This document shows positions 59,223 to 64,000 of a DNA stretch of 64,000 nucleotides, piece by piece. This stretch comes from Anaerolineae bacterium (lineage in GTDB: Bacteria > Chloroflexota > Anaerolineae > Aggregatilineales > Phototrophicaceae). Position 1 is the first letter of the stretch. Every line of letters begins with the position of its first letter. The notes under the pieces were generated by a model, which was not told the origin of the DNA, ran no database searches, and saw nothing but the letters and a program-made list of their open reading frames with translations. Made by a program: the position numbers and the translations under genes. The DNA lies in NCBI GenBank assembly GCA_017303635.1, contig JAFLCG010000012.1, positions 1-64,000 of the forward strand, given 5' to 3'.

Positions 59223-59421
59223 TGCCCTCACCCCTAGCCCCTCTCCCTCAGGGAGAGGGGAACCGGAGGGGGTGCAGCCTACGGGGACTTCCGATGGTCA
59301 CAGCCGTGCGTCAATACAACCAGATGCAACAGATCGGGCGCAGCCTACGGGGACTTCCGATGGGCGCAGCCGCCCGCCCCTACAACTAGACTCCCATCTC
59401 CCTCAGGGAGAGGGAGTCGGG
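59223..59421. repeat. Dispersed repeats that contribute the start of the UbiB-like gene
   Basis: CCCTCACCCCTAGCCCCTCT with GGGAGAGGGG, two copies of GCAGCCTACGGGGACTTCCG (59271 and 59337 on), and CTCCCTCAGGGAGAGGGAG make up this stretch. The frame of the next gene runs open through it, but the translation is repeat-like. The last bases, GGGAGAGGGAGTCGGG, act as a ribosome site for the GTG at 59422. Confidence 0.75.
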
Positions 59422-61248
59422 GTGAGGGCCGATACCTATCTAACGATTGCTGCGCATCCGGAGATCGATACGCAGCTCCCGCGCACGCTGGAGGAAATCC
59501 CGCGCGGGCGCTCGCTCAAGATGCAGGTGCGCTTCCTGCGGACGCTGGGCTTTGCAGCCTGGCTCTTCGCGCGCGTGCTGTTCTGGTATTACATCATGCC
59601 GCGCGTGATCGGTCAGGAAGCGGTGGATCGCGGCAGCATCAAGCGGCTGACGCAGTATGCCCGCGAGTTCCGCAACTTCGCGGTGGCGCTGGGCGGCGTG
59701 ATGATTAAGCTGGGGCAGTTCGTCTCCGCCCGGGTGGATGTGCTGCCGGAGGAAATCACCAACGCGCTGCAGGATTTGCAGGATACGGTGCCGCCGGTGC
59801 CGGAGAAGCAGGTCCGCGCCACCATCGCCCGCGAACTGGGGCCGGTGGAGAATCGCTTCAAGTGGCTTGCGGAGAAGCCCATCGCCGCCGCCTCGCTCGG
59901 TCAGGTCTACCGGGGGCAATTGCTCACGGGCGAGCGGGTGGTGGTCAAGGTGCAGCGACCGGGCATCCGCGATGTGGTCTACACCGACCTGGCCTCGCTG
60001 GAGATCGTCGGCAAGATCGCCAACCGCTTCCGCTTCATCCGCCGCCGGGCCGATGCCAATAATCTGGTCTCGGAGTTCGGGCGCGTGCTGCTGGAAGAGA
60101 TCAGCTATCGGCACGAGGCCAAGAACGCGGCACGCTTTGAGCAGATGTTCGCCGATGACCCCGGCATCTACATCCCGGAGATTTATCGCCAGCACTCGAC
60201 CGACTCGGTGCTGACGCTGGAAGATGTGACCAGCATCAAGATCGGGGATTACGCGGCACTGGAGGCGGCGGGCATCGACCGGGGCGAAGTCGCCAAGCGC
60301 TTGATGAACTGCTACCTCAAACAGATCTTTGAAGATCGCTTCTTCCATGCTGATCCGCACCCCGGCAACCTGTTCGTCTATCCACTGCCGGATCAGGCTC
60401 ACGAGAATGGCAGCAAGGGCAAAGGCCGCCCCTTCTATTTGATCTTCGTCGACTTCGGCATGTCCGGTGAACTCACGCCGCAGTTGAGCGCGGGCATCAT
60501 GAACACGCTGACGGCGGTCATCACGCGGGATGCGCGGCGGTTGGTGACCAGCTATCAGGAACTCGGTTTCCTGCTGCCCAGCGCCGATACTGAGCGCATC
60601 ATCGAGGCGACCGAGGCGACCTTCAACCAGGTCTGGGGCATGAATATGTCCGAGATCAAGAACTTCGGTTATACCGATGCCGCCGAACTGGGCAAGGAAT
60701 TCAACGACCTGATCTACGAAATGCCGTTCCAGGTGCCGCAGGACTTTATCTACCTGGGGCGGACGGTGGGCATCCTCAGCGGCATGGCGACCAGCCTGGA
60801 TACCCATTTCAACCCGTGGAGCGAACTGCAACCTTATGTGCAGAAGCTGATCGTCAACGGGGTAACGAAGGGCGGGGACGAGTCCGCCGGGGCGGTGCTG
60901 GGGCTGCCGATCCTGCAAAGCCTGTTCAACGGCAACGCGGCCCAGACTCTGCTGGATGCCGGGCGCATGGTGGTCAACCGGGCGGTGGTGGTGCCACAGC
61001 AGGTCGAGAACGTCCTGGCGGCGCTCGACCGGGGCGAACTGAGCGTCAAGGTCAGCCCGACGCCGACCTATCGCAAGCTGCTGACGAAGATCGAGGTGCA
61101 GGAGCGCCGCACGACGCGGGCGGTGCTTTTCGGCGCGACTCTGGTCAGCGCGACGCTGCTCTACACAGCGGGGCATACCACGCCGGGTATTGTGGGCTAT
61201 GTGTTCGCGGGTCTGCTGCTGCTCAGTGTGCTGGCGAGTGGGGAGTAG
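59422..61248 (+). CDS. UbiB/ABC1-family atypical kinase, AarF type
   Basis: A 608-residue protein. The ABC1 signature is clear: KLGQFVSARVDVLPEEITNALQDLQD, the Ala-rich loop AAASLGQVYRGQL, VVKVQRPGI with Lys, and FHADPHPGNLF with the catalytic Asp and Asn; FVDFGMSGEL is the DFG. Two helices at the C-terminus (about 575-605) may insert in the membrane. Such proteins act in isoprenoid-quinone or lipid metabolism. The open frame extends to 59128 through the previous gene end and the repeats, but the real start is probably the GTG at 59422 (RADTYLTIAAHPEI) or the ATG at 59521. Confidence 0.9.
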   Translation: MRADTYLTIAAHPEIDTQLPRTLEEIPRGRSLKMQVRFLRTLGFAAWLFARVLFWYYIMPRVIGQEAVDRGSIKRLTQYAREFRNFAVALGGVMIKLGQFVSARVDVLPEEITNALQDLQDTVPPVPEKQVRATIARELGPVENRFKWLAEKPIAAASLGQVYRGQLLTGERVVVKVQRPGIRDVVYTDLASLEIVGKIANRFRFIRRRADANNLVSEFGRVLLEEISYRHEAKNAARFEQMFADDPGIYIPEIYRQHSTDSVLTLEDVTSIKIGDYAALEAAGIDRGEVAKRLMNCYLKQIFEDRFFHADPHPGNLFVYPLPDQAHENGSKGKGRPFYLIFVDFGMSGELTPQLSAGIMNTLTAVITRDARRLVTSYQELGFLLPSADTERIIEATEATFNQVWGMNMSEIKNFGYTDAAELGKEFNDLIYEMPFQVPQDFIYLGRTVGILSGMATSLDTHFNPWSELQPYVQKLIVNGVTKGGDESAGAVLGLPILQSLFNGNAAQTLLDAGRMVVNRAVVVPQQVENVLAALDRGELSVKVSPTPTYRKLLTKIEVQERRTTRAVLFGATLVSATLLYTAGHTTPGIVGYVFAGLLLLSVLASGE

Positions 61249-61316
61249 GGGAAGAAGTTCACACGAGAAGAGCCCGTCCAGCCGCTGTCAGTCTCGGCGG
61301 AAATATCGCCAAGCTT

Positions 61317-61784
61317 TCACCGCTTGAAGAATCGGTAGATATAGTCCTGGGCGAAGGTTGGCGCACCCAGCCCGTGCAGCATCGCCAACATCTGTGCCCG
61401 GTGATCCATCCCATGCATCGCCACATGCTGCAGGATGGCCCAGACCGGCAGTTCATTGTAAGTGGCTGCCAGGTCAGCATCGGTCATCGCATCCAGATAG
61501 GTCCGCATCTCCTGTTCCACATGGTCCCAGTAGACGCGGATTTTCTCCCGCGAGGGATAGTGCACCGGATTGAGGAAGCCCGGCACCTCGACTCCCCGCA
61601 GCCCGCTGAACCAGCGCTCGTCGACGCTCATCAGGTGGACGCACTGGTTGCGGATCGACCCGACCGAGTACTCTAGCTTGCGTGTGAACTGCTCATCGGT
61701 GAGCGTCAGGATGCTCTCGTTCCACAGACGGCGGTTGGTGCTGATGTGATAGTCGAACAGGTCACGGATGTGATCGGTTTGCAT
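61317..61784 (-). CDS. DinB-family protein
   Basis: A 155-residue four-helix protein. The metal-binding His residues appear in NQCVHLMSVDERWF and in HVAMHGMDHRAQM (His-x3-His), the DinB pattern. It may be a metal-dependent thiol transferase. The start at 61784 follows AGGAAG; a longer frame to 61880 overlaps the next gene and is not needed. It follows the glycosylase gene by 25 bases in the same direction, so the two are a unit for damage repair or detoxification. Confidence 0.88.
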   Translation of the reverse strand: MQTDHIRDLFDYHISTNRRLWNESILTLTDEQFTRKLEYSVGSIRNQCVHLMSVDERWFSGLRGVEVPGFLNPVHYPSREKIRVYWDHVEQEMRTYLDAMTDADLAATYNELPVWAILQHVAMHGMDHRAQMLAMLHGLGAPTFAQDYIYRFFKR

Positions 61785-61809
61785 CGTTTTCTTCCTATCA
61801 AGAAGGGCA

Positions 61810-62385
61810 TTAACCCGGCTGGCGTTTGAAGCAGTCGAGCGTGTGATCGTCCACCATGCCGCAGGCCTGCATGAAGGCATAGCAGATGGTCGGGCCGACG
61901 AAACGGAACCCGCGTTTGAGCAGTGCCTTGCTCATGGCCTGCGATGCGGGTGTTTGCGCTGGGACTTCACTCAGGCTGCGCCAATGGTTGATGATTGGCT
62001 CCCCGCCGACGAAACTCCACAGGAACGAGTCCAGCGTGGTGCCGCTGTCACGCAAATCCAGATAGGCGCGGGCGTTACTGATGAAGGCGTTGACCTTCAG
62101 CCGGTTGCGGACGATGCCGGGGTTGTCCAGCAGGGCAGCGACTTTGGCCTCGTCATAGTGGGCGATTTGTTCCGGGTCGAAATGGTCGAAGGCCGCCCGA
62201 TAGTGGTCGCGCTTTTTGAGGATGGTGATCCAGCTCAAGCCGGCCTGTGCGCCTTCCAGACAGAGCATCTCGAACAGACGTTGATCGTCGTGGGCGGGGT
62301 TGCCCCATTCGTGATCGTGGTATGCCACATACAGCGGCTCGTTCAGGTTGACCCAACCGCAGCGGGTTGGTTCCGGGTTTGGCAT
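61810..62385 (-). CDS. tag: DNA-3-methyladenine glycosylase I
   Basis: A 191-residue base-excision enzyme that removes 3-methyladenine from DNA. The family signature is RCGWVNLNEPLYVAYHDHEWG, with the early Cys and His of the zinc site and the C-terminal CGMVDDHTLDCF with Cys and His. The helical core LCLEGAQAGLSWITIL is complete. It precedes the DinB-family gene. The window has no adaptive-response regulator (Ada) in contact with it. Confidence 0.95.
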   Translation of the reverse strand: MPNPEPTRCGWVNLNEPLYVAYHDHEWGNPAHDDQRLFEMLCLEGAQAGLSWITILKKRDHYRAAFDHFDPEQIAHYDEAKVAALLDNPGIVRNRLKVNAFISNARAYLDLRDSGTTLDSFLWSFVGGEPIINHWRSLSEVPAQTPASQAMSKALLKRGFRFVGPTICYAFMQACGMVDDHTLDCFKRQPG

Positions 62386-62458
62386 GGTCTGGCTCCATAT
62401 TGGAATTGTTTCAATCTACATGGGCAGTTGCGCTATCGATTTATTCCGCTAGTTCAAC

Positions 62459-63529
62459 TCAAGGAGATGTTTTCGGAGAGGGCGTTTCGGATAGAACTTG
62501 ATAAGCAGTCACGGATTGAGGGCCAGCAATCAAGATTTCGTTATTGGGCAAGGCTCCGAGGCCATTTACGAACAGATCACTCTCGATCACCCCTTCCAGC
62601 GTTGCGTCTGTTACATTCCATACTTCAACGTCTGTCCAGAGATTGACAGCCAGTATATTCTCCCCGATCCAACTCATTCCCCTTGATCTGAACCGGTCTG
62701 AACGCATTTGCCAGCTTTGTTCAAGTGCGTATGGAATCGCGGTAACGTCCCACACCTGAATGGTTCTATCCTCATTCAAGGTTGCTATGCGATTCGCTTG
62801 TGGATCCCAAACAGCATCATATATCTCATCTGAGGCACTCAGCGAACCAAGTTCCATACTGGTAGTAGCATCCCAGAGGATAAGTTCAGATCGGTTGGCA
62901 TAACCAATGACGTTACTTGCGCTCCAAGCGACAACCGTTACTGCGTAATTGTCGATTGATTCAGCATCGAGCAGTGTGCGTTCCATTTCACCAGTAGTCA
63001 CATTGAGTATTGCGATGCGAGACAAGATCAATTGATCTGCTCCGCCATCCTGTAATGCCAAGACAATCCTGTTACCGTCTGGACTCCAGCCAATGTCATT
63101 TATTCTACGTAGATATGTTTGATTATAAGCCGGTCTGACTTCACCCGTCTCCCAATCAAGCAGGTAGATTATTCCTGAAATGGAGATATCTGCAATAACA
63201 ACAGCTATGGGATTCCCAAGTGGTGAATAGGCTATGTCAACGACATTATATCCTGTTGGGTTTAGGTTATTTACATCCTGAAATGGGAGCGGGATTGTAT
63301 ATGTGTTAATCACAACACCAGTTTGATAGTCCACGATCTCTACCAATCCATTCTGTCGAACGGTTGCATAGTGAGGGTTCATAGGACTGATCGACAACGC
63401 AACGATGGCTGGCTCAGTCGTATCCGAAGCGGTCACAGGAAAGTGCCTGTGCCATACTAAAAGGGGCACTGCTACCACGAGAGACAGGAAAACTTTCAAA
63501 TTAATCCAGCCGCAGCGCGTGATGGACAT
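62459..63529 (-). CDS. Membrane-anchored WD40-like beta-propeller protein
   Basis: A 356-residue protein with an anchor helix at about 10-30 and about seven WD40-like blades (DIGWSPDGNRIVLALQ, VVAWSASNVIGYAN, DAVWDPQANRIATL with IQVWDVTAIP). It is the third anchored propeller of the window. The start at 63529 has GGAG upstream; an ATG-less extension to 63562 adds little. The gene is divergent from the nucleoside hydrolase with about 90 bases between them. Confidence 0.82.
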   Translation of the reverse strand: MSITRCGWINLKVFLSLVVAVPLLVWHRHFPVTASDTTEPAIVALSISPMNPHYATVRQNGLVEIVDYQTGVVINTYTIPLPFQDVNNLNPTGYNVVDIAYSPLGNPIAVVIADISISGIIYLLDWETGEVRPAYNQTYLRRINDIGWSPDGNRIVLALQDGGADQLILSRIAILNVTTGEMERTLLDAESIDNYAVTVVAWSASNVIGYANRSELILWDATTSMELGSLSASDEIYDAVWDPQANRIATLNEDRTIQVWDVTAIPYALEQSWQMRSDRFRSRGMSWIGENILAVNLWTDVEVWNVTDATLEGVIESDLFVNGLGALPNNEILIAGPQSVTAYQVLSETPSPKTSP

Positions 63530-63618
63530 GGCCTTACTCCAGGTGATAGCTGTCTGGCTCAATTGTGCTACACTCGGTCATATCGAATCAACCACACTTT
63601 TCAAGAAAGATTTTGACT

Positions 63619-64000
63619 ATGCTGCGACTGGTCATTGATACGGATGCCGGGGTCGATGATGCTCAGGCGATCATGATGGCCTTGCGCCATCCCGCGGCGC
63701 AGGTTGAAGCCATCACCACGCTCACGGGCAACTGCCATGTCGATAAGGTGGTTCCCAATGTCTTGAGTGTACTGGATGTGATGAATGCGCCGCCGATCCC
63801 GGTCTACCGGGGTGCGGAACGCCCATTGGTTGCGGACTGGTTCCCGGAGTCCGATTTTCACGGGCAAGATGGCCTCGGTGATGCGCCGGAGCGCACATAT
63901 AGTCAGCGCTCAATCGAACATAAACATGCTGCGCTGGCGCTCATCGACCTGGCGAATGCCCATCCGGGGGAGCTGACGCTGGTAGCGCTCGGCCCGTTGA
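63619..64000 (+). CDS. Nucleoside hydrolase, 5' part (cut by window end)
   Basis: An open frame from ATG at 63619 to the window end, 127 codons. It begins with LVIDTDAGVDDAQAIMMAL, the metal-binding Asp cluster of inosine-uridine-preferring nucleoside hydrolases, and continues with ITTLTGNCHVD, VYRGAERPLV and FHGQDGLGD, which are the next family blocks. It would split nucleosides into base and ribose. The end of the gene is outside the window. Confidence 0.92.
   Translation, partial: MLRLVIDTDAGVDDAQAIMMALRHPAAQVEAITTLTGNCHVDKVVPNVLSVLDVMNAPPIPVYRGAERPLVADWFPESDFHGQDGLGDAPERTYSQRSIEHKHAALALIDLANAHPGELTLVALGPL

Noticed and set aside
59440..61176. A 578-codon open frame on the minus strand
   Set aside because: It is the exact antisense of the UbiB-like gene, has His/Arg/Gln-rich content typical of a shadow frame and no recognisable motif.
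1..64000. tRNA, rRNA or CRISPR array
   Set aside because: No T-arm-like motif with matching stems, rRNA block or regular repeat-spacer pattern was found by reading both strands; a covariance-model search would be decisive.

Overview
The window reads as chromosomal DNA of a GC-rich (roughly 55-60 %) bacterium, most likely a Chloroflexota member of the Anaerolineae type. The basis is the gene mix: secreted proteins with Thr/Pro-rich linkers and SH3b domains, FHA and PspC proteins, a Ser/Thr kinase, a Gram-positive-like LexA operator, an ArsA ATPase and a UbiB-like kinase, plus many short dispersed palindromes between genes. This assignment is inference from recognition, not from a search. No rRNA, tRNA or CRISPR array was seen.

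Layout. 0-5 kb: a divergent HTH gene, then a leftward cluster of flavin amine oxidase, two GNAT acetyltransferases and two bacterial microcompartment shell proteins (BMC-H and BMC-P). Two of these genes carry a single in-frame TGA, followed in both cases by CTG. 4.5-6.6 kb: two overlapping Fic/Doc paralogues, a thermonuclease lipoprotein and a small transporter. 6.7-10.4 kb: a leftward operon of three (once four) membrane paralogues sharing a near-identical N-terminus, led by a substrate-binding-protein-like gene without signal peptide. 10.5-20 kb: serine dehydratase, membrane and secreted proteins, a GH18 chitinase, a glycosyltransferase and two orphan PAS histidine kinases. 20-31 kb: cytochrome c, esterase, an FHA/PspC/LiaF-like/FHA envelope cluster, a GT2 transferase, PA14-SH3b, rhodanese and rhomboid proteins, and a second tandem pair of membrane paralogues.

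31-48 kb: a VapBC-like pair with a broken toxin, a serine hydrolase, and a 1073-residue TIR-kinase-SH3b-jelly-roll receptor. Then come propeller proteins, an aspartoacylase-like enzyme, two polysaccharide or protein-glycosylation membrane proteins, a D-Ala-D-Ala-ligase-like ATP-grasp enzyme and lysine 2,3-aminomutase. A 190-bp chimeric scar at 39.4-39.6 kb joins copies of the 3' ends of the ATP-grasp and aspartoacylase genes. 48-54 kb: a STAND ATPase with TPRs, a YgjV-like fusion, lexA with its own operator, a membrane-anchored excisionase-like protein and a cyclic-nucleotide-binding protein.

54.3-57.9 kb: an accessory island, repeat-rich and partly AT-rich, with a TIR-domain protein and a membrane protein of unknown function. 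58-64 kb: ArsA, UbiB-like kinase, DinB, 3-methyladenine glycosylase, a propeller protein and the start of a nucleoside hydrolase. The strongest leads are the BMC/GNAT/amine-oxidase cluster with its two UGA-CUG codons, the TIR receptor kinase and TIR island, the paralogue arrays, and several dispersed repeat families that sit on stop codons.
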